From: Rhizobiales bacterium Y(2018)
Lineage (GTDB): Bacteria > Pseudomonadota > Alphaproteobacteria > Rhizobiales > Aestuariivirgaceae
Direction: 5' to 3'
NCBI GenBank assembly: GCA_005502925.1
Contig: SCPD01000020.1
Coordinates: 1 to 64,000, forward strand
DNA length: 64,000 nucleotides
Under the pieces are notes generated by a model that was not told the DNA's origin, made no database searches, and saw only the letters and a list, made by a program, of their open reading frames with translations. Every line of letters starts with the position of its first letter. The first letter of the stretch is position 1. This document shows, one piece after another, positions 17,486 to 25,374 of this stretch. The position numbers and the translations under genes are program-made.

Positions 17486-18310
17486 GATGTGATTGATCAG
17501 CTTCTGCTTGAACCCCTCCATGAACTCACCGAACCACGGCCACGCATCGGTGCGCGCACTGTTGCGGCCGAGATAGATGGTGCGGCCGAAGCGCGGTGCG
17601 CCTTCGACCTCGAACAACCTGCCGGCTTCGATCTGCGGGCGCGCCACGCGATAGGGCAGGTAGGCCGAACCGCCGCAGCTCAGAAGGTGATCGAGCGCCT
17701 GGGCGCTGCTCGAGAAAGTGACGATCGCCGTCTCGTCGACCGGAAACGCTTCCGCATGCTGGCGGCGGAAATCCTCGCCCAGATCGACATAGACATAAAG
17801 CGGGTCCCAGCGCATCAGCCCGCGTTTCACCGTGGCGACTTCGACAAACATGTCTTCGCCCACGACGTCCACCGAGAAGGCGCCGGTGGGTGGCGTATAG
17901 GAGAAGACGATGTCGACCATCGCGCGTGCCGGCCGATCCTCGACGCTGATGGCGATGGTGCCGCGCGCCCGGCGCAGATCCCTGACCCAGAGCTCGGCGA
18001 CGCCGGTCCACAATTGCGGGTCTGAGGCGAGCGCCAGGACATCCTCGAAGCCGCGCGGCAGCGAGGTCTCGTAGCGCGCCTGTCGCCACACTTGCATCAG
18101 CACTTCGGCATGGCGCAGGAACTTGACGCCCGCCGGCGTCAGCTCGGTCCCGGATTTGTTGCGGTGGAGGAGCTTCTGGCCGATCAGGTTCTCCAGCGCA
18201 TCGATGCGCGCCGTCACTGTCGACTGGGTGACATTGAGCTTGACCGCGGTCCGGTTGAGATTGCCGGTTTCGACCGCGGCCACGAAGGTCTGAACATGGG
18301 TGAGGTTCAT
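17456..18310 (-). CDS. LysR family transcriptional regulator with repeat-derived C-terminus
   Basis: A 284 aa LysR regulator. The N-terminal HTH (MNLTHVQTFVAAVETGNLNR...TQSTVTARIDALE, 1-60) is standard. The effector domain spans about 90-275. The last nine residues, VIPAKAGIH, are encoded by the arm of a palindromic repeat (17461-17485), so the original stop has been replaced by repeat-derived sequence. It is divergent from the flavin reductase/LLM oxidoreductase cluster at 18415 and is its likely regulator. Confidence 0.9.
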   Translation of the reverse strand: MNLTHVQTFVAAVETGNLNRTAVKLNVTQSTVTARIDALENLIGQKLLHRNKSGTELTPAGVKFLRHAEVLMQVWRQARYETSLPRGFEDVLALASDPQLWTGVAELWVRDLRRARGTIAISVEDRPARAMVDIVFSYTPPTGAFSVDVVGEDMFVEVATVKRGLMRWDPLYVYVDLGEDFRRQHAEAFPVDETAIVTFSSSAQALDHLLSCGGSAYLPYRVARPQIEAGRLFEVEGAPRFGRTIYLGRNSARTDAWPWFGEFMEGFKQKLINHIVIPAKAGIH

Positions 18311-18349
18311 AATTCGTATTTCTCGAACTTTCTGGCCAAGTTAATTCGT
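18311..18349. promoter_or_regulatory. Candidate LysR binding region with spaced direct repeat
   Basis: The 104-bp gap between the divergent LysR gene and the flavin reductase gene is AT-rich compared with its surroundings. It contains AATTCGT at 18311-18317 and again at 18343-18349, 32 bp apart or about three helical turns. This would suit two regulator dimers on one DNA face. It is a weak prediction from spacing only. Confidence 0.35.
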
Positions 18350-18414
18350 TTTACAAGATATTCTCGCCCGCCGATAGTGGGCCGGTGACCTGAACCGCCG
18401 GTGAGACCGCCGCC

Positions 18415-18933
18415 ATGACCTGCAGCCCCGATGATTTTCGTGCCGCCATGCGCCGCTTCCCGTCCGGCGTGGCGATCGTCGCGGCGGGCTCGGCGCCGCA
18501 TCGCGCCGGCATGACGGCGACGGCGATCTGCTCGCTCTCGGCCGATCCGCCGCAAGTATTGGCCTGCCTCAATCGCCTGAGCAGCACCTGCCGCGCGGTG
18601 GAGGACGCCCGCTTTTTCTCGATCAGTCTCCTCGCCACAAGCCAGCTGGCGCTCGCCCGCGTCTTTGCCGGTCTCGAAGGGGGAGTCTCGGCCGATCAGA
18701 AATTTACCGCGGGTGTGTGGCGGGAAGGCGTCACCGGCGCGCCCATTCTGGAAGACGCGGTGCTGACATTTGAATGCGCGCTGGTCACGGCGCATCCGGC
18801 GAGCACCCACAATATCGTCATTGGCGAAATCATGCACATCACCGGCGAAGTCGCCGAGGACGCTCTGATCTATCGCAGCGGCGTCTTCGGCCGCTGGACC
18901 GGCCTCGCCGCAACTCAGCCTCATCTCTCCTGA
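18415..18933 (+). CDS. Flavin reductase domain protein
   Basis: A 172 aa protein of the FMN-binding split-barrel flavin reductase family (DIM6/HpaC-like). FRAAMRRFPSGVAIVAA at the start and GMTATAICSLSADPPQVLACLNR at about 39-61 are the typical FMN-binding segments. It uses NAD(P)H to supply reduced flavin to a partner monooxygenase. The partner is probably the LLM oxidoreductase that starts 17 bp downstream. It is the first gene of a plus-strand cluster divergent from a LysR regulator. Confidence 0.9.
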   Translation: MTCSPDDFRAAMRRFPSGVAIVAAGSAPHRAGMTATAICSLSADPPQVLACLNRLSSTCRAVEDARFFSISLLATSQLALARVFAGLEGGVSADQKFTAGVWREGVTGAPILEDAVLTFECALVTAHPASTHNIVIGEIMHITGEVAEDALIYRSGVFGRWTGLAATQPHLS

Positions 18934-18949
18934 AGCAACGGGATCCATC

Positions 18950-19990
18950 GTGGAATTCAATCACTTCCTTTCGGCCTATTATCCCGACAAGTCCTATGGC
19001 GGCGACCGTCTCTATGCCGACATGATCGAGCAGGCGAAGCTCGCTGAGCGCCTGGGCTATCGCGGTGTCACCATTCCCGAGCATCATCTGATCAACATCC
19101 TGTTGGTGCCCGATCCTTTGCAGATGGCGGTGAAGGTCGCCGCGGTGACGAAACATATCGAGGTCGTCACCTCGGTGTCAGTGTTGCCTTTGCACGACAT
19201 GCGCATCTTCGCCGGCCAGGCGATCCAGGCCGATATATTATGTGACGGCCGGCTCATCCTCGGCGTCGGTCGCGGCGCTTTCGCATATGAGATGGCGCGC
19301 ATGGGCGTGCCCATCGAGATCTCGCGCGAGAAATTCGATGAATCGCTCGATCTGCTGATAGCGCTGTTCGCCCGCGAGGAAGTTTCGTGGGACGGCAAAT
19401 ATTACAAGTTCGATCCGATCACCGTGATGCCGCGGCCGGTATCGAAGACGCGGCCGCAATTGATGGTGGCGGCTTTGGTGCCCGAAGGCATCTATGCCTC
19501 GACCAAACGCGGCTTTCACATCCAGACGACGCCGCTCGACGCCACCTTCGAAAAGATGAAGACGCAGGTCGGTGCCTTCCATCGCGGCAAGGCCGAGCTT
19601 GGCAAAGAGGGGGAGCATCTGCGTCTCGCTCTGTCGCGCGTCTGTGTCCTCGCCAAGGACGATGCCGATGCCGCGCACAAGACCAGGCTCGCTTACGACT
19701 ATTACAGCCGCTTCAACAATGTCTTCACCGGCCCCGGCATCGTCGAGCATGGCCAGATCGCGCCCCTGCCGCAGAAGCAGACGATCGAGCAATTGGCGCA
19801 GAACCTGATCATCTGCACGAAATCCGAAATGGTCGACCGGGTCGCCCAATATGCCGGGCTCGGTATTGACGATTTCATCATGAATGTGAATATCGGCCAT
19901 ACGCAGAGCGAGGCGCTGGACGCCATGCACCGCTTTGCCGAATTCGTCATGCCGCATGTCCCCAAAACATCCGCAAATCGCGCAGCTTAA
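18950..19990 (+). CDS. LLM class flavin-dependent oxidoreductase
   Basis: A 346 aa bacterial-luciferase-like monooxygenase with a TIM-barrel fold. Family segments include AERLGYRGVTIPEHHLINILL at about 30-50 and DGRLILGVGRGAFAYEMARMGV at about 97-118. It starts with a GTG at 18950. With the flavin reductase upstream it forms a two-component FMNH2-dependent oxygenase. The downstream tautomerase and alpha/beta hydrolase suggest that the oxygenated product is isomerised and hydrolysed. The substrate is unknown. Confidence 0.9.
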   Translation: MEFNHFLSAYYPDKSYGGDRLYADMIEQAKLAERLGYRGVTIPEHHLINILLVPDPLQMAVKVAAVTKHIEVVTSVSVLPLHDMRIFAGQAIQADILCDGRLILGVGRGAFAYEMARMGVPIEISREKFDESLDLLIALFAREEVSWDGKYYKFDPITVMPRPVSKTRPQLMVAALVPEGIYASTKRGFHIQTTPLDATFEKMKTQVGAFHRGKAELGKEGEHLRLALSRVCVLAKDDADAAHKTRLAYDYYSRFNNVFTGPGIVEHGQIAPLPQKQTIEQLAQNLIICTKSEMVDRVAQYAGLGIDDFIMNVNIGHTQSEALDAMHRFAEFVMPHVPKTSANRAA

Positions 19991-19999
19991 GGACCTGAA

Positions 20000-20200
20000 A
20001 TGCCCGTCATCCGTGTTGAAATGTTCAAAGGCCGTACCGTCGACCAGAAGCGTCAGCTGGTGAAGGAGTTGACCGACGCGTTCATTCGCACCTGCGGTGG
20101 CACGCCCGAAAGCGTGCAGATCGTCATCGCCGATGTCGCCAAGGAGGATTGGGGCGGCGCCGGCATCTTGATGTCCGACAAATATCCCGACAAGAAATAG
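20000..20200 (+). CDS. 4-oxalocrotonate tautomerase family protein
   Basis: A 66 aa small tautomerase. Removing the initiator Met exposes Pro1 (PVIRVEMFKGRT), the family's catalytic base. Segments KRQLVKELTDAF and GGTPESVQIVIADV are typical. Subunits of this size assemble into hexamers in the cytoplasm. It lies 9 bp after the LLM oxidoreductase. A paralogue with the same layout is encoded at 62825, also next to a flavin-type oxidoreductase. Confidence 0.93.
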   Translation: MPVIRVEMFKGRTVDQKRQLVKELTDAFIRTCGGTPESVQIVIADVAKEDWGGAGILMSDKYPDKK

Positions 20201-20214
20201 CGCGCGAGAGCATC

Positions 20215-20997
20215 ATGGCGAAACCGGTCAGATCGGCATTTTCGGTCGAGGGCGAAGGCCCGCCTTTGTTCATGATCCATGGCATCGGCGCGTCGCGCCA
20301 GTCCTGGGACGGCCTCGTCAGGCTGCTGCGCGACCGCTTCCGCTGCATCTCCTATGATCTGCGCGGCCATGGCCGCTCGCCGATGGTGCCGGTGCCGTTC
20401 GGGCTCGACGATCTGGTCGACGATCTCGAAACCTTGCGCGCCGAGCTCGGCATCGAGCGGGCGCATTTTATCGGTCATTCGCTGGGCGGCATGATCGGCC
20501 CGGCCTATGCGCGCCGTTATCCGCAGCATGTCATCTCCTTGGGGCTGCTCAGCACCGCGGCGGGACGCACGGCGGATGACAGCGCCAAGGTCAAAGGCGT
20601 CGTCGCCGCGATGGAGGAGAAGGGCATTCCGCCGGTTCTCGAAACGCTGAAAGACCGCTGGTTCACGCCGGAATTCGGACAGAAGCGGCCGGAGGTGATC
20701 GCCAATCGGCTCAAGCAGGTGATCGAGACCGACGCCGGCGTTTTTCTCAATGTCTTCCATATCTATGCCGAGACCGAGATGGCGCCCTGGCTTCACGAAG
20801 TGAAGAGCCCGTCGCTGGTGCTGACCGGCGAGTTTGACGGCGGCTGCCCGCCGCGCCTCAATGAGTTCATCGCCGGCGAGCTCGACAATTCCGAGCTCGT
20901 CATCCTCGAAGGCCTGCGTCACGCCATTCTGCTCGAGGCGCCGGAGCGCGTCGCGGGTCCGGTTGCTGCCTTCCTCGCGAAGCACGTATCAGGTTAG
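20215..20997 (+). CDS. Alpha/beta hydrolase (enol-lactonase-like)
   Basis: A 260 aa alpha/beta hydrolase. The oxyanion motif MIHGIGASRQSW is at about 19-30, the nucleophile elbow GHSLGGM at about 87-93, an acid in TGEFDGGCP and a late RHAILLEAPERV segment with His. It resembles 3-oxoadipate enol-lactonases and other C-C or ester hydrolases of degradation pathways. I chose the ATG at 20215, just after the tautomerase gene. The 3' end overlaps the convergent cyclase gene by 9 bp. It is the last of four genes in the flavin oxygenase cluster. Confidence 0.88.
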   Translation: MAKPVRSAFSVEGEGPPLFMIHGIGASRQSWDGLVRLLRDRFRCISYDLRGHGRSPMVPVPFGLDDLVDDLETLRAELGIERAHFIGHSLGGMIGPAYARRYPQHVISLGLLSTAAGRTADDSAKVKGVVAAMEEKGIPPVLETLKDRWFTPEFGQKRPEVIANRLKQVIETDAGVFLNVFHIYAETEMAPWLHEVKSPSLVLTGEFDGGCPPRLNEFIAGELDNSELVILEGLRHAILLEAPERVAGPVAAFLAKHVSG

Positions 20998-21660
20998 ATC
21001 CGCTTTCGCCGTCGCGTGACGGATCGCGAGAGGCTCGGCGCGGCCATTGAGCGTGACCTCGCGCGTGGCGGCAAAGCGCTCGAGCAATCTCTCACGCGGA
21101 TTCATCGCCTGGATCAGCCGGTAGAGCCGGTCCGAGATGACGATATCGGCGCCGATGAGTCGCGTCTGTCTTTCCAGCCGGCTTGCGATATTCACCGTAT
21201 CGCCGAACACGCTGGCGCCGCCGCCATAACCGCCGAGCGGGCGGCCGAGCATGACCGGCCCGGCATGAATGCCGATGCCGACCTTGACCGGCTCGAGACC
21301 GTTGCGCCGCCGCCAGTCGTTCCATTGCGCGATCTCGGCATGCAGCGCGAAGCCGCAGCGCAGCGCCTTGAGCGCCTGGATGCCGAGCGGCGCCTCGTGT
21401 TTCCACACCGCCAGCACTTCATCGCCGAAATGATCGACGAAGTCTGCGCCCTCCGCGGTGATGGCGCGCCCGGCATGGCGATAGAACTCGCAGAGCAGCA
21501 GGAAAACCTCTTCCGGATCGAGCCGTTCGCAATGCTCGGTGTAACCCACGACATCGGCGAACAGCGCCACCGCGGCAGTGGCGCGCGGCAGCCTGAGGCC
21601 CGGCACGAAGCGGCCATTGGTGGTTGCCTGGGCGGTTTCGGCGGCGGAATGCTGATACAT
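20989..21660 (-). CDS. Adenylate/guanylate cyclase domain protein (class III)
   Basis: A 223 aa stand-alone class III cyclase. The metal-binding Asp are in VALFADVVGYTEHCERLDPEEV (about 33-54) and HFGDEVLAVWK (about 77-87). A late GASVFGDTVNIASRLE segment carries the Asn and Arg that stabilise the transition state. No membrane or sensor domain is visible, so it is probably cytosolic; whether it makes cAMP or cGMP is not clear. I chose the ATG at 21660; the upstream frame to 21792 overlaps the promoter region of the two-component genes. Confidence 0.88.
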   Translation of the reverse strand: MYQHSAAETAQATTNGRFVPGLRLPRATAAVALFADVVGYTEHCERLDPEEVFLLLCEFYRHAGRAITAEGADFVDHFGDEVLAVWKHEAPLGIQALKALRCGFALHAEIAQWNDWRRRNGLEPVKVGIGIHAGPVMLGRPLGGYGGGASVFGDTVNIASRLERQTRLIGADIVISDRLYRLIQAMNPRERLLERFAATREVTLNGRAEPLAIRHATAKADLT

Positions 21661-21777
21661 GGTGATGGCCCGATCTGTTGTGTCGGGTGGGTATATGGAG
21701 CCGGCGCGTCGCGGAAGTTGGGCGCAAAAGGGCCTGATCTGCCTGCATCTGTCACAGTCCCGGCATCCGCCATAGTT

Positions 21778-21794
21778 TGATACACTTTTCACGC
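21778..21794. promoter_or_regulatory. Motif shared by the response regulator and efflux gene upstream regions
   Basis: TGATACACTTTTCACGC (21778-21794) lies 46 bp before the response-regulator start. A near copy, TGATACATTTTTCCGC, lies at 24063-24078 upstream of the efflux adaptor. Each is preceded by CTGTCACAG or CTGCCACAG. A motif repeated only at these two promoters suggests a binding site for the locally encoded regulator or a common promoter element. Confidence 0.45.
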
Positions 21795-21839
21795 GAGTGT
21801 GAGCTTTACTTCACCCGAGGGGAGTGTAGATCACCAGCC

Positions 21840-22559
21840 ATGAACGCGACGCCTCATATCGCGGTCGTCGACGATCACCGCGACATACGCGACCTGGTGG
21901 GAAAATATCTCACCCGGCAGGGCTATCGCGTCACCATTGCCGAAAGCGCCCAGGCCTTGCGCCGGCTGCTCGACCGCAGCGCCTTCGATCTCGTCGTGCT
22001 CGACATCATGATGCCGGGCGAGGACGGCCTGTCGCTCTGCCGCCACTTGCGCGACACGACCGAGATTCCCGTCATCCTCCTGACCGCCATGACCGAGGAG
22101 ACCGACCGCATCATCGGCCTCGAGCTCGGCGCCGATGATTATCTCGGCAAGCCCTTCAATCCGCGCGAGCTTTTGGCCCGCATCAAGGCGGTACTGCGCC
22201 GCGTCCACAGCCTGCCGCCGCAACGCGGCCGGGTGAAGACACAGCAGCTGAAATTCGATCGATGGCGGCTCGACGGCGCCCGCCGCGAGCTCATCGGCGC
22301 CGATGGTGTGGCGGTGGCGCTGTCGACCGCCGAATATCGGCTCCTCTGCGCCTTTCTCGATCATGCCGGCATGGTACTGACGCGCGATCAGCTGCTCGAC
22401 CTCACAGTCGGGCGCACCGCAGAGCTGTTCGACCGCAGCATCGACAACCAGGTCTCGCGCCTGCGCAAGAAGATCGAGCTCGATCCCAAGGTGCCGACGC
22501 TCATCAAGACCCATTGGGGCGGCGGCTATTGCTTCTCCGCCGTGGTGGAGGCGGCATGA
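21840..22559 (+). CDS. Response regulator, OmpR family
   Basis: A 239 aa regulator with a receiver domain (1-120) and a winged-helix DNA-binding domain (about 135-235). Acidic residues DD at 11-12, the phosphoacceptor D55 (VVLDIMMPGEDG) and the GKPFNP lysine are all present, so it should be phosphorylated normally. I chose the ATG at 21840, preceded by GGGGAG. The stop overlaps the kinase start (ATGA). Together with the kinase it probably controls the RND pump genes downstream. Confidence 0.93.
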   Translation: MNATPHIAVVDDHRDIRDLVGKYLTRQGYRVTIAESAQALRRLLDRSAFDLVVLDIMMPGEDGLSLCRHLRDTTEIPVILLTAMTEETDRIIGLELGADDYLGKPFNPRELLARIKAVLRRVHSLPPQRGRVKTQQLKFDRWRLDGARRELIGADGVAVALSTAEYRLLCAFLDHAGMVLTRDQLLDLTVGRTAELFDRSIDNQVSRLRKKIELDPKVPTLIKTHWGGGYCFSAVVEAA

Positions 22560-24016
22560 AGCGTTTCTGGGATATGAGTATCGCCACGCAGTTCATCTGC
22601 CTGGCGATCATCGCGCTCATTCTCTCGCAGGCGATCGGCCTCCTGTTTTCCCGTGACGAGCGCGACCAGGCGATCCGCGATGCCTATCGCGAGGAGCTGT
22701 TGAGCCAGGCCGAGACCGTCGCCCGGCTGATCGAGATCACCCCGCCGTCGCTCGCCGGCGATATTCTCCATGCCAACAACACGCTGAATTCGCGCTATTG
22801 GGTGTCGGATACGGAACCCACCGATGCGGCCGCCTGGCGCCGCGACGCCTGGAGCCGGCTCGTCGAGCCTTTCTCTTCGAGCGAATCGGCGGTGGCCGTG
22901 GCAAAGGCCCTCGAGGAGGCCTTCCACAAGGACATCGCCAAGATTACTCCGGCGAATTCCGTATGGATTGCGCCTGACAAGGACGAGTGGAAGTATCCAC
23001 GCGTCGCCAAGTTCATCTGCCTCGATAGATCCAGCCCCGACAAGCTCGACAAGGCCAATGCCATCGGCATGTCGCTCAGGCTCAATGGCGGCAGCCGCTG
23101 GCTCAACATCGCCTTTGCCAAGTCGTGGAAGGAACGGTTCTGGACATTCCATGTCTGGAGCGTCGCCGTTACCGCGATCCTTCTCGCCATCCTCCTCTTC
23201 ATCGCGACCCGCGGCATAACCCGCCCGATGCGCCGCATGGCCGCCGCCGCCGAGGCACTGGGCCGCGGCGAGACGGTGACACTCTTGCCCGAGACCGGTC
23301 CCTATGACGTCCGTCATACCGCCCAGGCCTTCAACCGCATGCAGGAGCGTCTGCAGCGCTTCATCGCCGATCGCACTCGTCTGCTCGCCGCCATCGGCCA
23401 TGATCTGCGCACGCCGATCACCTCGCTCAGATTGCGCGCCGAATTTGTCAATGACGACGAGATGCGCGAAAAGATGCTGGCCACGATCGACGAAATGCAG
23501 AAGATGACGGAGGCTACGCTTTCCTTCGCACGGGAAGATTCGGCCGCCGAGGAGACACGGTCCGTCGATCTCACCGCGCTGATCCAGAGTCTCTCCGATG
23601 ATCTCGCCGACATGGGCCATGACGTCACCTTCAATAATGGCCTGAAGATCAGCTATCGCTGCCGCCCCGATTCACTGCGCCGCGCCTTGCGTAATCTCGT
23701 CGAGAACGCCACGCGTTATGGCAAAAGGGCCCGCACCAGCATGGTGACGCACAGCGACGGCATCGACATCGTCATCGAGGATGACGGGCCGGGCATCCCC
23801 GCCAATCTGGCCGAGCAGGTCTTCATGCCGTTCTTTCGTATCGAGGATTCGCGCAACCAGGAGACCGGTGGCGTGGGCCTGGGCCTTTCCATCGCGCGCA
23901 ACATTGTGCGCAATCACGGCGGCGACATCCGTCTCGTCAATCACGAGGGTGGTCTCCGCGCGATCGTCACTTTGCCGCTGATCGACATGCGCACCCATCT
24001 GCGCGACGCTGCGTGA
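22556..24016 (+). CDS. Sensor histidine kinase
   Basis: A 486 aa inner-membrane kinase. A membrane segment at about 12-30, a periplasmic region of roughly 160 residues and a second segment near 200-220 precede a HAMP domain. The phosphorylated residue is H282 in AAIGHDLRTPIT. The catalytic domain has N-box LRNLVENATRYG, G1 DDGPGI and G2 GGVGLGLS. The start overlaps the response-regulator stop. The signal is unknown; location next to an RND pump suggests an envelope or drug stress cue. Confidence 0.93.
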   Translation: MKRFWDMSIATQFICLAIIALILSQAIGLLFSRDERDQAIRDAYREELLSQAETVARLIEITPPSLAGDILHANNTLNSRYWVSDTEPTDAAAWRRDAWSRLVEPFSSSESAVAVAKALEEAFHKDIAKITPANSVWIAPDKDEWKYPRVAKFICLDRSSPDKLDKANAIGMSLRLNGGSRWLNIAFAKSWKERFWTFHVWSVAVTAILLAILLFIATRGITRPMRRMAAAAEALGRGETVTLLPETGPYDVRHTAQAFNRMQERLQRFIADRTRLLAAIGHDLRTPITSLRLRAEFVNDDEMREKMLATIDEMQKMTEATLSFAREDSAAEETRSVDLTALIQSLSDDLADMGHDVTFNNGLKISYRCRPDSLRRALRNLVENATRYGKRARTSMVTHSDGIDIVIEDDGPGIPANLAEQVFMPFFRIEDSRNQETGGVGLGLSIARNIVRNHGGDIRLVNHEGGLRAIVTLPLIDMRTHLRDAA

Positions 24017-24062
24017 GTCATCTTTGTCGCGCTCTGTCGCGATGAGTGGCTCTGCCACAGGC

Positions 24063-24078
24063 TGATACATTTTTCCGC
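24063..24078. promoter_or_regulatory. Second copy of the shared promoter motif
   Basis: TGATACATTTTTCCGC lies in the 140-bp gap between the kinase and efflux adaptor genes, about 79 bp before the adaptor start. It matches 21778-21794 with two differences over 16 bases. A TGTCGCG pair at about 24025-24040 is nearby. A separate promoter for the pump under local regulator control would explain the gap within an otherwise tight gene group. Confidence 0.45.
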
Positions 24079-24156
24079 TCACTCTCTTGGCTGCGATCTG
24101 TTCTATAGGAGACGCGCTCACCCTGTCGGGAACGCGCGTTTTTGAGTGAGGAAGAA

Positions 24157-25374
24157 ATGGGTTTGTCCAGTTCAGCAGCGCACCCGGCGCCGCGTCGCTC
24201 ACGGGCACGTGTGATTACGATCACGGTGAGTTTTGCCGCGCTCCTGCTTCTCGGTACCGCGGGTGCCGTCTACCAGGCGGAAGGTCAGGCTCAGGCGCCC
24301 CGGACTGCGCCGCCGCCGGTGCCGGTGGTCACGCGCCCCGCCGAGACACGGGACGTACCGCATGTCGTCGAGGTCGTCGGCACCTTGCAGCCACTCCAGG
24401 CCGTCATCTTGCGCGCCCAGGTCGATGGCATTCTGACGGAAGTGTTGTTCAAGGAAGGTGATTTCATCCGCCGCGGCCAGGTCCTGGCCCGCATCGATGA
24501 TCGCGCCTTGCGTGCCGCTTTGGCCGGGGCGCGGGCGCAGCTCGCCCGCGATCAGGCGCAATTGCGCGCCGCCGAGCTCGATCTCACCCGCGCCCGCACG
24601 CTGCTGCAGAAGAATGCCGGCTCGCAGCAAGTGGTCGATCAGCAGACCGCCGCGGTCGATCAGCTCAAGGCGGCGGTGGCGCTCGACGAGGCCAATGTTC
24701 AGGCGGCCGAGGTCACTGTCTCCTATACCGAGATCGTCTCGCCGATCGACGGGCGGATCGGCATGCGCCAGGTCGATCCCGGCAATCTGGTGCGCCAGGC
24801 GGACGCCAGCGGCATCGTGTCGATCACCCAGGTCGATCCCTTGTCGGTCGTTTTCGCCGTGCCGCAGCAGGTCTTCGCTGCCATGCGCGATCACGCCGAT
24901 GAGCCGGGTGGCAAAGCGGTGGAGATCGTCGACCGCGCTTCGGCCGCGACGCTCGCCGAAGGTGAGATCACGTCCTTCGACAATCAGATCGACACGACGA
25001 CCGGCACCGCCCGTGTCCGCGCCGTCTTCGCCAATGGCGCCGAGAAATTGACCCCCGGCGCTTTCGTGTCGGTCAGGATCGCGACCGGCGTCAGCGCGGG
25101 CGCCGTGGTAGTGCCGAAGCTCTCGGTGCGGCCCGGTGTCGAGGGCGATTTCGTCTATCGGGTGACCAATGGCCAGGCCGAGCGTGTCTCCGTCACCCTG
25201 GGCTACAGCAATGACGACCTGGCCGTCATCGCGACGGGTGTGGCGTCGGGCGATGCGATCGTGATCGACGGCTATTCGCGCTTGCGACCCGGTGCCGTGG
25301 TCGCCGCGACCGAGGCGCCAGGGCGCGATCAGCCCGCCCGCACCGCACAGCAAACCGTCATCTCGCGGCAGTGA
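24157..25374 (+). CDS. RND efflux periplasmic adaptor subunit (MdtA-like)
   Basis: A 405 aa membrane-fusion protein. An N-terminal hydrophobic segment at about 17-40 anchors it in the inner membrane. Lipoyl halves (VDGILTEVLFKEGDFIRRGQVLARID and VSYTEIVSPIDGRIGM) flank an alpha-helical hairpin rich in Ala, Gln and Leu. Beta-barrel and membrane-proximal domains follow. It links the RND pump in the next gene to an outer-membrane channel, which is not encoded here. I chose the ATG at 24157, preceded by AGGAAG. Confidence 0.93.
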   Translation: MGLSSSAAHPAPRRSRARVITITVSFAALLLLGTAGAVYQAEGQAQAPRTAPPPVPVVTRPAETRDVPHVVEVVGTLQPLQAVILRAQVDGILTEVLFKEGDFIRRGQVLARIDDRALRAALAGARAQLARDQAQLRAAELDLTRARTLLQKNAGSQQVVDQQTAAVDQLKAAVALDEANVQAAEVTVSYTEIVSPIDGRIGMRQVDPGNLVRQADASGIVSITQVDPLSVVFAVPQQVFAAMRDHADEPGGKAVEIVDRASAATLAEGEITSFDNQIDTTTGTARVRAVFANGAEKLTPGAFVSVRIATGVSAGAVVVPKLSVRPGVEGDFVYRVTNGQAERVSVTLGYSNDDLAVIATGVASGDAIVIDGYSRLRPGAVVAATEAPGRDQPARTAQQTVISRQ

